NCBI RefSeq assembly: GCF_004854025.1
Contig: NZ_STGM01000001.1
Coordinates: 1-64,000, forward strand
Source of the DNA: Microbacterium hydrothermale
GTDB taxonomy: Bacteria > Actinomycetota > Actinomycetes > Actinomycetales > Microbacteriaceae
Length of the DNA: 64,000 bases
Reading direction: 5' to 3'
The position numbers and the translations under genes were made by a program. Of this stretch, positions 25,494 through 34,882 are shown piece after piece. The first letter of the stretch is position 1, and each line of letters begins with the position of its first letter. Below the pieces are notes generated by a model, which saw only the letters and a list, made by a program, of their open reading frames with translations, was not told where the DNA came from and made no database searches.

Positions 25494-26855
25494 GTGACTG
25501 CACGAGCACCGTACGACCAGCGTCACGTCGTCGAGAGCACCGAGTCCGAAGCGCGCGACGATCAGGCGCTGCGCACATACGTCCTGGACACCTCCGTCCT
25601 GCTGAGCGATCCGCGGGCGTTCTTCCGGTTCGCCGAGAATTCCGTGGTGATCCCCGTCGTGGTGATCATGGAACTCGAGGGCAAGCGTCACGACCCCGAG
25701 ATCGGGTACTTCGCCCGGCAGGCCCTCCGCCACCTCGACGAACTGCGCATCGAGCACGGTCGTCTCGACTTCCCCGTCCCCGTCGGCGACGACGGCACGC
25801 TGCGCGTCGAGCTGAACAACACCGACCCCTCGGTCCTGCCGTCCGGGATGCGGACGGGCGGGAACGACAGCCGCATCCTCGCGGTGGCCATGAACATCGC
25901 CAAGGACGGCGCCGAGGTCACCGTGGTGTCGAAGGACCTGCCGATGCGCGTGAAGGCGGCATCCCTCGGGCTCGCGACCGAGGAGTACCTCGCCGAGCAG
26001 GCGATGGACTCCGGCTGGACGGGCATCGCCACGATCGACCTGTCGGGAGATGAGATCTCCGACCTGTACGAGACCGAGGTCGGGGTGAGCGCCGCGGTGG
26101 CGGGGCTGCCGGTGAACACGGGGCTCGTGATCCACTCGGAGCGGGGCTCGGCCCTGGGGCGCGTCACCGGCAAGGGGGAGTTCCGCCTCGTCCGCGGGGA
26201 TCGCGACGCCTTCGGCCTGCACGGTCGCTCCGCCGAGCAGCGGATCGCCCTCGACCTCCTGCTCGACCCGGAGGTCGGGATCGTCTCTCTCGGCGGTCGC
26301 GCCGGCACCGGCAAGTCGGCGCTCGCGCTGTGCGCCGCCCTCGAGGCCGTGCTCGAGCGTCAGCAGCAGAAGAAGATCATCGTGTTCCGGCCGCTGTTCG
26401 CCGTCGGGGGTCAGGAGCTCGGTTATCTGCCCGGCGATCAGGCGGAGAAGATGGGCCCGTGGGGTCAGGCGGTGTTCGACACCCTCGGCTCGGTCGTCTC
26501 GGGCAACGTCCTCGAGGAGGTGCTCGCCCGGGGCCTTCTCGAGGTGCTGCCGCTGACGCACATCCGCGGCCGTTCGCTGCACGACGCGTTCGTGATCGTC
26601 GACGAGGCGCAGTCCCTCGAGCGCAACGTCCTGCTGACGGTCCTCAGCCGCATCGGGCAGAACTCCCGCGTGGTGCTCACCCACGACGTGGGGCAGCGCG
26701 ACAACCTGCGGGTCGGACGCCACGACGGGGTCGCCTCCGTCATCGAGACGCTCAAGGGCCACGGTCTCTTCGGCCACGTCACCCTGACGCGCTCGGAGCG
26801 CTCGGCGATCGCCGCCCTCGTCACGGAGCTGCTCGAGGCCGGCGAACTGTCGTAA
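25494..26855 (+). CDS. PIN domain-PhoH ATPase fusion (PhoH2-like)
   Basis: A 453-residue protein combining an N-terminal PIN ribonuclease domain ([18 protein letters not shown] near 22-40, [20 protein letters not shown] with acidic metal ligands) with a C-terminal PhoH-type ATPase (Walker [14 protein letters not shown] near 266-278, Walker [17 protein letters not shown]). In mycobacteria this fusion, PhoH2, is an RNA helicase and ribonuclease paired with a small upstream antitoxin. No clear antitoxin gene is visible here. GTG at 25494 has GGGAGTGGG upstream; a longer frame to 25437 crosses the hairpin and is unlikely. Confidence 0.92.
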   Translation: MTARAPYDQRHVVESTESEARDDQALRTYVLDTSVLLSDPRAFFRFAENSVVIPVVVIMELEGKRHDPEIGYFARQALRHLDELRIEHGRLDFPVPVGDDGTLRVELNNTDPSVLPSGMRTGGNDSRILAVAMNIAKDGAEVTVVSKDLPMRVKAASLGLATEEYLAEQAMDSGWTGIATIDLSGDEISDLYETEVGVSAAVAGLPVNTGLVIHSERGSALGRVTGKGEFRLVRGDRDAFGLHGRSAEQRIALDLLLDPEVGIVSLGGRAGTGKSALALCAALEAVLERQQQKKIIVFRPLFAVGGQELGYLPGDQAEKMGPWGQAVFDTLGSVVSGNVLEEVLARGLLEVLPLTHIRGRSLHDAFVIVDEAQSLERNVLLTVLSRIGQNSRVVLTHDVGQRDNLRVGRHDGVASVIETLKGHGLFGHVTLTRSERSAIAALVTELLEAGELS

Positions 26856-26865
26856 CGAACGAATC

Positions 26866-26899
26866 GGAGGGCCGGGATGCCGACGCGTCCCGGCCCTCC
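26866..26899 (+). terminator. terminator of phoH2
   Basis: GGAGGGCCGGGA at 26866-26877 pairs perfectly with TCCCGGCCCTCC at 26888-26899, 10 bases after the stop. Confidence 0.85.
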
Positions 26900-27167
26900 T
26901 CGTGTGCGGGGCCGCGAGGTGCGGGATGCCGTGGCATCCCGGCCCTCGGCGTGTGCGGGGCCGCGAGGCCCGGGGCCCGGGACGGCCACCGCTTAGATGA
27001 GAGAGTTCTCATTTCGAACTCCCCGGGTTCTCACCATCGGGCGACAGGGTGGAGTCATCGGCGAGGGAGACCTCGCCGCCGCCCACGGCGGATCCCCCAA
27101 AAGAAGATCCGTCTGCGCAGGTCACCGCTCTTCGGGTGAGTCGGAAGACCACCGGCGCGATCTCTCC

Positions 27168-27202
27168 GAGAACCCCCGGCCGTCCCCCCGCCGGGGGTTC
27201 TC
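27168..27202 (-). terminator. terminator of the response regulator gene, C-rich loop
   Basis: A perfect 13-bp stem pairs 27168-27180 with 27190-27202, around the loop CGTCCCCCC. It lies 12 bases past the response regulator stop on the minus strand. Confidence 0.8.
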
Positions 27203-27213
27203 CGGGTCGGAGC

Positions 27214-27870
27214 TCACTCCCAGCGGTAGCCCGCTCCGCGCACGGTGACGATGTGGGCGGCGCCCACTTTCGCGCGCAGGTAGCGGACGTACACGTCGAC
27301 CACGTTGCTGTTGGGGTCGAAATCCAGGCCCCAGACGCGGCTCAGCAGCTGCTCGCGCGAGAGCACCTGACCGGCGTGCCGGATGAACTCCTCGGCGAGG
27401 GCGAACTCGCGCGCGCTGAGATCGATCTCGCGGCTCCCGACCGTCGCGCGGCGGGCCAGCACGTCGAGCGACACCTCGCCGTGCGCGACCGTCATCGTGC
27501 CGAGCGACACGGGCTCGCGCAGCCGAGAGCGCACGCGGGCCAGCAGCTCGTCGAACTTGAACGGCTTCGCGACGTAGTCATTGGCGCCCGCGTCGAGGCC
27601 GTCGACCGTGTCGCGCGTGCTCGTGCGCGCGGTGAGCATGATGACCGGAAGCGTCGAGCCCTGGCCGCGGAGGCTGCGCAGCACCTCGAACCCGTCGAGG
27701 GAGGGCAGGCCCACGTCGAGCAGCACGAGGTCGACGTCTCCCGAGAGGGCGGTGTCGAGGGCTTCCGCGCCGTCGTCGACGATGAGGGTCTGGAAGCCGG
27801 CCGCCTCCAAGCCCTTCGCGACGAAGGCGGAGATGCGCTCCTCGTCCTCGGCGATGAGGATGCGTGTCAT
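27214..27870 (-). CDS. OmpR-family response regulator
   Basis: A 218-residue transcription regulator. The receiver domain shows the acidic pair in LIAEDEERISAF, the phosphoacceptor Asp in VDLVLLDVGLPSLDG near 52, the Thr/Ser switch residue in MLTART and Lys in VAKPFKF near 102. The winged-helix domain includes LSAREFALAEEFIRHAGQVLSREQLL split over 150-175 and VVDVYVRYLRAKVG. Its ATG overlaps the stop of the kinase gene upstream by four bases, so the order is kinase then regulator. Target genes are not evident; the fumC operon upstream is a candidate. Confidence 0.96.
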   Translation of the reverse strand: MTRILIAEDEERISAFVAKGLEAAGFQTLIVDDGAEALDTALSGDVDLVLLDVGLPSLDGFEVLRSLRGQGSTLPVIMLTARTSTRDTVDGLDAGANDYVAKPFKFDELLARVRSRLREPVSLGTMTVAHGEVSLDVLARRATVGSREIDLSAREFALAEEFIRHAGQVLSREQLLSRVWGLDFDPNSNVVDVYVRYLRAKVGAAHIVTVRGAGYRWE

Positions 27871-29282
27871 CCTGTGGCCTCTCTCTGCATGACGACGTCA
27901 CCCGCGCGGACGGGCGTGGGCAGCGCCCCCGGCGACGGCGCCCCGGTCAACGGGATGTGGAGCGTGATGGTGGCCCCACCTCCCGGCGTGTCGCCGATCG
28001 AGCACCGGCCGTCGTGGGCCTTGGCGATCGCGTCGACGATCGACAGTCCGAGCCCCGATCCGTCGACGCGGCCTCGCGTCGACAGGCGGTCGAACCGCCG
28101 GAAGACGCGGTGGCGCGCGGCCGGAGGGATGCCGGGACCGTGATCGCGCACCCAGAGATGGGCGACGGTGTCGTCGGCGGAGCTGCCGATCTCGATCGGG
28201 GAGCCCTCGGGGGTGTACTTCGCGGCGTTGTCCGCCAATTGCACCCAGGCCTGGACGAGACGGTCGGCGTCGCCCTCGATACGCACCCGCGCCCGCTGCG
28301 CCACGCTCCACGAGTGACCGGGGAGGGCTCCCGCGAGACCCGCAACGCGGTCGGTGAGGGCGGCGACGTCGATCACCTCGGCCGACAGCGCGCTGGTCTC
28401 GACGTCGGCGAGTGCGTCGATGTCGTCGACGAGACGGGTGAGCCGATCGAGCTCGGACATCCCCAGCCGCCGCGTCTCGCGCACGTCGTGGGGATCGGAC
28501 GGGTCCATCATCTCGAGATGGCCGCGGACGATCGTGATGGGGGTCTTCAGCTCGTGCCGCACGTCGTCGAGGAGCTGACGCTGCGCGTCGACCGACATCG
28601 CGAGACGGTCGAGCATCGAGTTGACCGAGGTGGTCAGGTCGGAGATCTCGTCGTTGCCGTGCGCGCGCAGCCGCGTTCCCAGGTCGTCGATCGTGATGGC
28701 ATCCGTGGTGTCGCGCAGTCGGCGGAGGGGGGAGAAGAGCCTCCCCGTGACGAACCACCCGACCGCGCCCACCACCAGCAGCACCCCGAGCGCCGTGGCG
28801 GCGTACGTGATCGACGAGAGAGCGACCAGCTCCATGCGCTGGTCGATCGAGATCACCTGCACGGCGTAGCCGCCGGGGGCCGCGGCGGCGGCGTACATGA
28901 CCGGACTGCGGGCGCTGTCGAGACGACCGGTCAGGCGCCCCTCCGCGAGGGAACTGGCGAGGGATGCCACGAGACCCGCGTCGTCGGCGAGGGAGAGGCC
29001 CGGAGGTGACGGGGTCGTCGCCAGGACGCGGTCGCCGTCGATCGCGAGCGTGCCGTCGGTGCGACCGGGGATCGCGGACGCGACGAGATCGGCCGCGGAC
29101 TCGCTGCTGGTGGCGACGGTGGACACGAAGCCGTCGAGCTGCCGCTGGGCGTTCGCGAGCACGCGATCGCGCTGGACGAGGAACGTGACGCCGCCGGCCA
29201 CGATCATGCCGAGAAGCACGACGCCGAGGATCGCGCCGAGGAAGCGCACCCGCGTCGAGACAGGTCTCGTCGCGGGGCTCAT
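27867..29282 (-). CDS. sensor histidine kinase, HAMP-containing
   Basis: A 471-residue membrane kinase partnered with the response regulator at 27214. It has two membrane helices (about 12-35 and 163-185) around an extracytoplasmic sensor of about 125 residues, a HAMP region (LFSPLRRLRDTTDAITID), the phosphorylated His in DDVRHELKTPITIVRGH near 250, and ATPase boxes LADNAAKYTPEGSP, VRDHGPGIPP and GSGLGLSIV. The signal is unknown. On the minus strand CATAAT at 29289-29294 lies 6 bases before the ATG, suggesting a leaderless mRNA separate from fumC. Confidence 0.95.
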   Translation of the reverse strand: MSPATRPVSTRVRFLGAILGVVLLGMIVAGGVTFLVQRDRVLANAQRQLDGFVSTVATSSESAADLVASAIPGRTDGTLAIDGDRVLATTPSPPGLSLADDAGLVASLASSLAEGRLTGRLDSARSPVMYAAAAAPGGYAVQVISIDQRMELVALSSITYAATALGVLLVVGAVGWFVTGRLFSPLRRLRDTTDAITIDDLGTRLRAHGNDEISDLTTSVNSMLDRLAMSVDAQRQLLDDVRHELKTPITIVRGHLEMMDPSDPHDVRETRRLGMSELDRLTRLVDDIDALADVETSALSAEVIDVAALTDRVAGLAGALPGHSWSVAQRARVRIEGDADRLVQAWVQLADNAAKYTPEGSPIEIGSSADDTVAHLWVRDHGPGIPPAARHRVFRRFDRLSTRGRVDGSGLGLSIVDAIAKAHDGRCSIGDTPGGGATITLHIPLTGAPSPGALPTPVRAGDVVMQREATG

Positions 29283-29328
29283 CCTTCGATTATGGCGCGC
29301 CTCGGCGTCGTGGATGGTCGGTGCGGAC

Positions 29329-30723
29329 TCAGCCCGGGTGGGTCATCGACAGCAGGTCGAGCCTGGCGTCGAGCACCTCTTCGGTGATCTCACCGCGCTC
29401 GACGTAGCCGAGGTCGATGACGGCCTCGCGCACCGTGATGCCCTTGGCCACGGAGTGCTTGGCGATCTTGGCCGCCGCCTCGTAGCCGATGACCTTGTTC
29501 AGCGGCGTGACGATCGAGGGCGACATACCCGCGAACGCCTCGGCGCGGGCGACGTTGGCCTCGAGGCCGTCGATCGTCTTGTCGGCGAGGACGCGCATGG
29601 CGTTGGAGAGCAGGCGGATCGACTCCAGCAGAGCGGTGCCCATGACGGGGATCGCGACGTTCAGTTCGAACGATCCCGACGCGCCGGCCCAGGCGACGGT
29701 GGCGTCGTTGCCGATGACACGGGCGCACACCATGAGCGTCGCCTCGGGGACGACCGGGTTGACCTTGCCCGGCATGATCGAGGAGCCCGGCTGCAGGTCG
29801 GGGATGTGCAGCTCGCCGAGGCCGGTGTTCGGCCCCGAGCCCATCCAGCGGATGTCGTTGTTGATCTTGGTGAGCGACACCGCGATCGTGCGCAGGGCGC
29901 CCGAGGCCTCGACGAGACCGTCGCGGTTGGCCTGCGCCTCGAAGTGGTCCTTCGCCTCGGTGATCGGCAGCTCGGTCTCGGCGGCCAGCAGCTCGATGAC
30001 CTTCTGCGGGAAGCCGAGGGGGGTGTTGATGCCCGTTCCGACGGCGGTTCCGCCGAGGGGGACCTCGCCGACGCGGGGGAGCACGGCCTGCACGCGCTCG
30101 ATGCCGAGGCGCATCTGGCGGGCGTAGCCGCCGAACTCCTGGCCGAGGGTGACGGGCGTGGCATCCATGAGGTGGGTGCGCCCGGACTTCACGATGCCCT
30201 TCCACGCCTCGGCCTTGGCCTCGAGCGCGACCGAGAGGTGCTCGAGGGCGGGCACGAGGTCGGTGATCAGGGCCTGGGTCACGGCGATGTGGACCGAGGT
30301 GGGGAAGACGTCGTTCGACGACTGCGAGGCGTTGACGTGGTCGTTGGGGTGGACGGTCGAACCCAGGATGCCGGTGGCGAGGGTCGCGAGAACCTCGTTC
30401 ATGTTCATGTTCGACGAGGTGCCGCTGCCGGTCTGGTAGGTGTCGACCGGGAAGTGCGCGTCGTGCTGACCGGTGACGACCTCGTCGGCGGCCTGCGCGA
30501 TGGCGTCGGCGATGGCCCCGTCGAGGGTGCCGAGCTCCTTGTTGGCGAGAGCCGCCGCCTTCTTGATGCGGGCCAGTGCGGCGATCTGCGTCGACTCGAG
30601 CCCCTTGCCCGAGATCGGGAAGTTCTCGACCGCGCGCTGGGTCTGCGCCGCGTACAGGGCGTTCTTGGGTACCCGCACCTCACCCATGGTGTCGTGTTCG
30701 ATGCGGTACTCGGTGTCGGTCAC
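29329..30723 (-). CDS. fumC: fumarate hydratase, class II
   Basis: Interconverts fumarate and malate in the TCA cycle; an oxygen-stable, iron-free tetramer. The 464-residue product has the N-terminal [24 protein letters not shown], the substrate-contacting [18 protein letters not shown] near 187-204 and the family signature [12 protein letters not shown] near 317-328. The GTG start at 30723 is the family-consistent one. It follows the beta carbonic anhydrase gene on the same strand after about 90 bases that contain a 20-bp direct repeat. Confidence 0.97.
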   Translation of the reverse strand: MTDTEYRIEHDTMGEVRVPKNALYAAQTQRAVENFPISGKGLESTQIAALARIKKAAALANKELGTLDGAIADAIAQAADEVVTGQHDAHFPVDTYQTGSGTSSNMNMNEVLATLATGILGSTVHPNDHVNASQSSNDVFPTSVHIAVTQALITDLVPALEHLSVALEAKAEAWKGIVKSGRTHLMDATPVTLGQEFGGYARQMRLGIERVQAVLPRVGEVPLGGTAVGTGINTPLGFPQKVIELLAAETELPITEAKDHFEAQANRDGLVEASGALRTIAVSLTKINNDIRWMGSGPNTGLGELHIPDLQPGSSIMPGKVNPVVPEATLMVCARVIGNDATVAWAGASGSFELNVAIPVMGTALLESIRLLSNAMRVLADKTIDGLEANVARAEAFAGMSPSIVTPLNKVIGYEAAAKIAKHSVAKGITVREAVIDLGYVERGEITEEVLDARLDLLSMTHPG

Positions 30724-30760
30724 GTCGTCGTTCCTCCGGTCTTTTCTTCGGTTCTCGTTC

Positions 30761-30825
30761 GCGCGGTCATCAGATGCGCGATGGTGGGATGCGCGGTTGT
30801 GGGCTGCGCGGTCGTCAGATGCGCG
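30761..30825. repeat. 20-bp direct repeat overlapping the carbonic anhydrase stop
   Basis: GCGCGGTCATCAGATGCGCG (30761-30780) recurs with one change at 30806-30825, a 45-bp period, and shorter ATGCGCG copies lie between them. The second copy contains the carbonic anhydrase stop codon. Confidence 0.8.
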
Positions 30826-31471
30826 GGTCGTCGACGTCGCCCACGATGACGACGGGGAAGGCCTTCCCCTCGTCGAGGCGGTAGTTGGCGCCCACGACGG
30901 CCGTGCGGCCCTCGGCGACGGCCTCGCTGATCAGCTCGGACGCGCGCAGCAGATCGGCCACGGTGTGGCGGAGGTGCTCGCGTCCCACGAGTTCGGGGTC
31001 GACGCGCGCGGGCACGGTGCCGTCGACGGCGCTCTCGCGCTGCACGCGACGGACGGCCGGCACGATCGGTGCGATCTGGCGCCAGATGTAGGCGGGGAGG
31101 GTCGGCGCGTCGACGCCGGTGCTGTCGATGGCGGCTCCCACGGCGCCGCACGCGTCGTGCGCGAGCACGACGATGAGCGGGACCTCGAGCACGCCCACGG
31201 CGTACTCGAGGCTGCCGATCACCGAGTCGGAGATGACCTGTCCGGCGTTGCGCACGACGAAGAGGTCGCCCAGGCCCTGGTCGAAGATGATCTCGGCGGC
31301 CAGGCGAGAGTCGGCGCAGCCGAACAGGGCGGCGGTGGGGTGCTGCGAGCTCGCGAGCTCGGTGCGCCGCTCCACGTCCTGCCGGGGGTGGGCGGGCTCG
31401 CCGGCGACGAAGCGCTCGTTGCCTTCCACCATCTGCTGCCACACCTGACGGGGGGTCATGCGCTCGCTCAC
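30815..31471 (-). CDS. beta-class carbonic anhydrase
   Basis: Hydrates carbon dioxide to bicarbonate. The 218-residue protein has the zinc-binding and catalytic motifs of the family: [18 protein letters not shown] with CxDSR near 51-55, [12 protein letters not shown], and the second ligand set in [15 protein letters not shown] (H-x2-C, near 103-106). GTG at 31471 with GAGAGG upstream is preferred; an in-frame ATG four codons later is possible. It overlaps the DUF4245 gene by four bases in the xseA-xseB-DUF4245 unit. Bicarbonate for PEP carboxylase or biotin carboxylases is a reasonable purpose. Confidence 0.96.
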   Translation of the reverse strand: MSERMTPRQVWQQMVEGNERFVAGEPAHPRQDVERRTELASSQHPTAALFGCADSRLAAEIIFDQGLGDLFVVRNAGQVISDSVIGSLEYAVGVLEVPLIVVLAHDACGAVGAAIDSTGVDAPTLPAYIWRQIAPIVPAVRRVQRESAVDGTVPARVDPELVGREHLRHTVADLLRASELISEAVAEGRTAVVGANYRLDEGKAFPVVIVGDVDDPRI

Positions 31472-32100
31472 GGGACCTCTCTCAACTGTTCGATCTGGGT
31501 GGTCACGGACGCGGCCGCCAGGGCCGCGGTCTCGGGGGACGCGTCGCCGTAGACGAGCACGTAGTCCGGGCCGGCGGGAGTGGCCAGCGCGTAGTCGATG
31601 TTGCCCGTGCCCGAGGGGTTGGCGGGGCGGTACACGTTCCAGGTGATGCCGTCGATGTCGACGGTCTCGGTGCTCCGGGTGCCGTCGAGCACCTGTCCGA
31701 CCCAGGCCTCGTCGGCGTCGAAGCCCTGCGCGATACGGAGGAAGCCCGACTCGCCCGAGCGCACGTAGACCATGGTCCAGGCCTCGGTGCCCCCGACGCC
31801 CTCGGTCGTGGCCTGATTGACGCGCCAGTCGTCGCCGAGCGCCGGCGAGAGGACCGGGCGGCCCAGGTCCGCCTCGATGTCGGCGGCGAGGGCCGGCACA
31901 TCGGGAGCGGGTCGCGGAGCCGGTTCGCCCCGCGGGACGGCGGCGATCACGACGAACACCAGGGCGACCGTCACCAACAGGGCGGCGATGAGGTTGCGGA
32001 AGGTCTTGCTCGAGCGGTACCGACGCGAGGACTCGGCCTTGCGGTCGGCGGTCTCCTGCGGGGTCTCGGGGCGGCCGAGGTGCGCGACGACGCGGGCCAT
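31468..32100 (-). CDS. DUF4245 family membrane protein
   Basis: A 210-residue protein with a basic N terminus, one membrane helix (about 36-57, LIAALLVTVALVFVVIAAV) and an extracytoplasmic domain typical of DUF4245 (LGDDWRVNQATTEGVGGTEAW, VYVRSGESGFLRIAQG, GITWNVYRP). The function is unknown, but the gene is commonly found in actinobacteria beside xseAB and fum or glpX. Its ATG overlaps the xseB stop by one base and its stop overlaps the carbonic anhydrase GTG, so translation is coupled throughout. Confidence 0.92.
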   Translation of the reverse strand: MARVVAHLGRPETPQETADRKAESSRRYRSSKTFRNLIAALLVTVALVFVVIAAVPRGEPAPRPAPDVPALAADIEADLGRPVLSPALGDDWRVNQATTEGVGGTEAWTMVYVRSGESGFLRIAQGFDADEAWVGQVLDGTRSTETVDIDGITWNVYRPANPSGTGNIDYALATPAGPDYVLVYGDASPETAALAAASVTTQIEQLREVP

Positions 32101-32327
32101 CAGTCGTCGTCTCCGTCGCCGCGGGCCGCGTCGAGGCGGCGCTTGGCGCCCAGCAGCCACTCCTCGCACCGGGCGTAGAGCTTCTCGCCGCGCTCCCAGA
32201 GCTCCAGCGACTGCTCGAGGGTGGGAGCGCCCTGCTCCAGTTCGGCGACGACGCGCACGAGTTCGTCGCGGGCCTGCTCGAAGGAGAGGGTGGCGACGTC
32301 GGCAGCGGAGCCGGGTGTCGCGGTCAT
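32100..32327 (-). CDS. xseB: exodeoxyribonuclease VII small subunit
   Basis: The small helical subunit that joins XseA to form exonuclease VII, which degrades single-stranded DNA. The 75-residue product carries the family helix-turn-helix pattern SFEQARDELVRVVAELEQG and LEQSLELWERGEKLYARCEEWL. ATG at 32327 is used; an ATG three codons upstream at 32336, which almost touches the xseA stop, is equally possible. The arrangement xseA then xseB with near-overlap is the normal one. Confidence 0.93.
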   Translation of the reverse strand: MTATPGSAADVATLSFEQARDELVRVVAELEQGAPTLEQSLELWERGEKLYARCEEWLLGAKRRLDAARGDGDDD

Positions 32328-32337
32328 GGCATCCATT

Positions 32338-33690
32338 CTAGGCGGCCCCGTCGGAGGGACCGGCGCCGGGTGCCTCGCCGTCGAACGGAGCGGTGGCGGG
32401 GGAGGAGCCGTGCGGCACGGCATCAGGCACGGCGCCCTCCGAGATCGCGGCGAGCGTGCCCTGCTCGACGGTGAGACGGAGAGCGGTGCCGGCGGGGGCG
32501 TCGGCCGCGTCGCGCAGCACGGTGCCGTCGTCCAGCTGCGCGATCGCGTATCCGCGGGCGAGGGTCGCGAGGGGCGAGAGCGCGCGGAGGGCCGCGCTCA
32601 GCTCGCTCGTGCGACGGCGCTCGCTCTCGAGGCGCCGATCGACCACGTCGCGCCCACGGTTCGACAGCATCCACAATTCTTGGGCGCGGGAGGTGAGCAT
32701 CGCGTGCGGGGTGCGCAGCGACGGACGCGAGCGGATCTGCTCGAGCTGCGCGATGTCGTGCACCACCCGCTGCGTCAGACGGCCGGTCAGTCGGGCGCGC
32801 AGCTGCGCCACCAGAGCGCGCTGCTCGCTCACGTCGGGCACGACGCGCTTGGCCGCGTCGGTCGGCGTCGACGCGCGGATGTCGGCGACCTCGTCCAGCA
32901 GCGGTCGGTCGTTCTCGTGGCCGATCGCGCTCACGATCGGGGTGGATGCCGCGGCCACGGCGCGCAGCAGACGTTCGTCGCTGAAGCCCAGGAGCGTCTG
33001 CGGGTCGCCGCCGCCGCGCGCGATGACGATGACGTCGACCTCGGGGTCGGCGTCGAGGGCCGTCAGAGCGGCGATGGTCTCGGGCACGCACCGATCGCCC
33101 TGCACGGCGGCGTGCCGCGTGCGGAACCGCACGCGCGGCCAGCGCAGCTCGGCGTTGCGGTGGACGTCTTTCTCGGCGTCGGAGTTCTCGCCCGTGATGA
33201 GGCCGATGCACTGGGGCAGGAAGGGCAGGCGCTTCTTGCGCGCCGGGTCGAAAAGTCCCTCGGAGCGCAGCTGCGCGCGCAGACGCTCGAGGCGCTCGAG
33301 CTGCTCCCCGAGGCCGACGTGGCGCATTGCCGAGATCGCGAACGAGAAGTCACCCGTGCGCGGGAAGTAGTCGGCTTTGACGCACGCGACGACGTGGTCG
33401 CCGACCTTCAGGTCTTTCGGCAGGCGCGCGAGCGTGCTCGACCAGATGCGGAACGACACCGTCGACTCGGTGCCGAGGTCTTTCAGCCGCCCGAACACGT
33501 TGCCGCCGCGCCGGTTGAAGGAGGTGATCTCGCCCTCGACCCACACCGACCCCCACCTCTCGATGAAGCCGCGGATGGTGTCGTTCAGGCGCGAGACCGA
33601 CGTGGGGGCGTCCGTGCGCGAATCCCGGGGGTGCACGCTGTCGGCGGGAGGGGCCTGACCGGGGACGGTCTCGGGCTGGAAAGAGGTCAT
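32338..33690 (-). CDS. xseA: exodeoxyribonuclease VII large subunit
   Basis: The catalytic subunit of exonuclease VII. The 450-residue protein has an N-terminal OB fold (VWVEGEITSFNRRGGNVFGRL split near 49-69), then the nuclease domain with GLITGENSDAEKDV, VIVIARGGGDPQTLLGFSDE and SAIGHENDRPLLDEVADIRASTPTDAA spread over 240-310, and a coiled coil before the C terminus (LARGYAIAQLDDG). The C-terminal 40 residues are Ala/Pro/Gly-rich. The ATG at 33690 has no good ribosome binding site. It is divergent from ispH. Confidence 0.96.
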   Translation of the reverse strand: MTSFQPETVPGQAPPADSVHPRDSRTDAPTSVSRLNDTIRGFIERWGSVWVEGEITSFNRRGGNVFGRLKDLGTESTVSFRIWSSTLARLPKDLKVGDHVVACVKADYFPRTGDFSFAISAMRHVGLGEQLERLERLRAQLRSEGLFDPARKKRLPFLPQCIGLITGENSDAEKDVHRNAELRWPRVRFRTRHAAVQGDRCVPETIAALTALDADPEVDVIVIARGGGDPQTLLGFSDERLLRAVAAASTPIVSAIGHENDRPLLDEVADIRASTPTDAAKRVVPDVSEQRALVAQLRARLTGRLTQRVVHDIAQLEQIRSRPSLRTPHAMLTSRAQELWMLSNRGRDVVDRRLESERRRTSELSAALRALSPLATLARGYAIAQLDDGTVLRDAADAPAGTALRLTVEQGTLAAISEGAVPDAVPHGSSPATAPFDGEAPGAGPSDGAA

Positions 33691-33808
33691 GTGAGCGTGC
33701 TGTCGGCGAGAGGGACCCGACCCGCGCGGGCCGGTGGAGGGGGAGGGGTCATCGTATCCCTGCGGGTGGCGGTGGGGGAGGTTCGGCCGGTGTCCAGGGG
33801 CGCCCCGA

Positions 33809-33814
33809 TAGAAT
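33809..33814 (+). promoter_or_regulatory. -10 box of ispH
   Basis: TAGAAT is followed by 6 bases and then the GTG start at 33821. The usual purine leader is missing, so the mRNA is very probably leaderless. Confidence 0.7.
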
Positions 33815-33820
33815 CGGGGG

Positions 33821-34882
33821 GTGAGCTCACCTGCCGTCCACCTGCCCGTTCCCCGCATCCCGGGTCGTCGCGGGCGGCTCCAGGATATCCCCGTCGACGG
33901 ACGCAAGAAGGTGCTGCTGGCCGCACCCCGTGGATACTGCGCGGGCGTGGACCGCGCCGTGATCGCCGTCGAGAAAGCCCTCGAGCGCTACGGCGCTCCG
34001 GTGTACGTGCGCAAGCAGATCGTGCACAACATCCACGTCGTGACCGAGCTCGAGAAGAAGGGCGCGATCTTCGTCGAGGAGGTCGACGAGGTCCCCTCCG
34101 GCGCCCACGTCGTCTTCAGCGCGCACGGCGTGTCTCCGGCGGTCGTGTCGGCGGCATCCGATCGCGGTCTGCAGGCGATCGACGCGACCTGCCCCCTCGT
34201 GACCAAGGTCCACCGCGAGGCCGTGCGCTTCGCGCGCGACGACTTCGAGATCCTGCTGATCGGCCACGAGGGTCACGAAGAGGTCGAGGGGACCGCGGGA
34301 GAGGCTCCCGAGCACGTCACCGTCGTCAACTCGCCCGACCACGCCGACACCATCGAGGTGCGCGACCCCTCCAAGGTCGTGTGGCTGTCGCAGACCACGC
34401 TCTCGGTCGACGAGACGATGGAGACCGTGCGGCGCCTGCGCGAGCGCTTCCCGCAGCTGCAGGATCCGCCCTCCGACGACATCTGCTACGCCACCCAGAA
34501 CCGCCAGGTGGCGATCAAGAAGGTCGCCGTCGGCGCCGACCTCGTGATCGTCGTGGGATCGGCCAACTCCTCCAACAGCGTGCGCCTGGTCGAGGTCGCC
34601 CTCGAGCACGGAGCCAAGGCCGCCTACCGCGTCGACTACGTCGACGAGGTGAAGCAGGAGTGGCTCGAGGGAGTGCAGACCGTCGGCGTGACCAGCGGGG
34701 CCTCGGTCCCCGAGGTGCTCGTGACCGAGGTGCTCGAAGAGCTCGCCGGCGCCGGGTACCGCGATGTCGAAGAGGTCCGCACCGCCGAGGAGGATCTGAT
34801 CTTCTCGCTCCCCAAGGAGCTGCGTCAGGATGCCAGCGGCAAGCGCGACAGCCGTGCACTGGGCGGCCGGGGGCGCGCGTGA
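33821..34882 (+). CDS. ispH: 4-hydroxy-3-methylbut-2-enyl diphosphate reductase
   Basis: The last enzyme of the MEP pathway, making IPP and DMAPP with a 4Fe-4S cluster. The 353-residue protein has the three cluster cysteines in [12 protein letters not shown] (near 40), [14 protein letters not shown] and [10 protein letters not shown], the substrate-binding histidines in VHNIHVV and SAHGVSP, and [13 protein letters not shown] and [10 protein letters not shown]. It supplies the building blocks used by the cis-prenyltransferase at 24462. The stop overlaps the GTG of the DUF6264-like gene by four bases. Confidence 0.97.
   Translation: MSSPAVHLPVPRIPGRRGRLQDIPVDGRKKVLLAAPRGYCAGVDRAVIAVEKALERYGAPVYVRKQIVHNIHVVTELEKKGAIFVEEVDEVPSGAHVVFSAHGVSPAVVSAASDRGLQAIDATCPLVTKVHREAVRFARDDFEILLIGHEGHEEVEGTAGEAPEHVTVVNSPDHADTIEVRDPSKVVWLSQTTLSVDETMETVRRLRERFPQLQDPPSDDICYATQNRQVAIKKVAVGADLVIVVGSANSSNSVRLVEVALEHGAKAAYRVDYVDEVKQEWLEGVQTVGVTSGASVPEVLVTEVLEELAGAGYRDVEEVRTAEEDLIFSLPKELRQDASGKRDSRALGGRGRA

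Larger units (their letters stand above)
26856..27213. other. gene-free, structure-rich gap between convergent genes
   Basis: No gene is supported between phoH2 (+) and the response regulator (-). The gap contains the phoH2 terminator, a 30-bp direct repeat (about 26889-26919 and 26938-26968), the inverted repeat ATGAGA-GAGT-TCTCAT (26997-27012), small hairpins GGCGAGG/CCTCGCC and CGGATC/GATCCG around 27058-27108, and a 13-bp hairpin with a C-rich loop at 27168-27202. An 83-codon open frame starting at 26997 crosses these structures and does not look coding. Confidence 0.6.

Noticed and set aside
27058..27160. Riboswitch (cobalamin, cyclic-di-AMP or Mn type)
   Set aside because: A few words are reminiscent, but no consensus core is present, and the next gene on the plus strand is far away and convergent.
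26997..27248. 83-codon open frame in the phoH2-regulator gap
   Set aside because: It starts inside an inverted repeat, runs through several hairpins and a terminator, overlaps the end of the response regulator gene and has no ribosome binding site.
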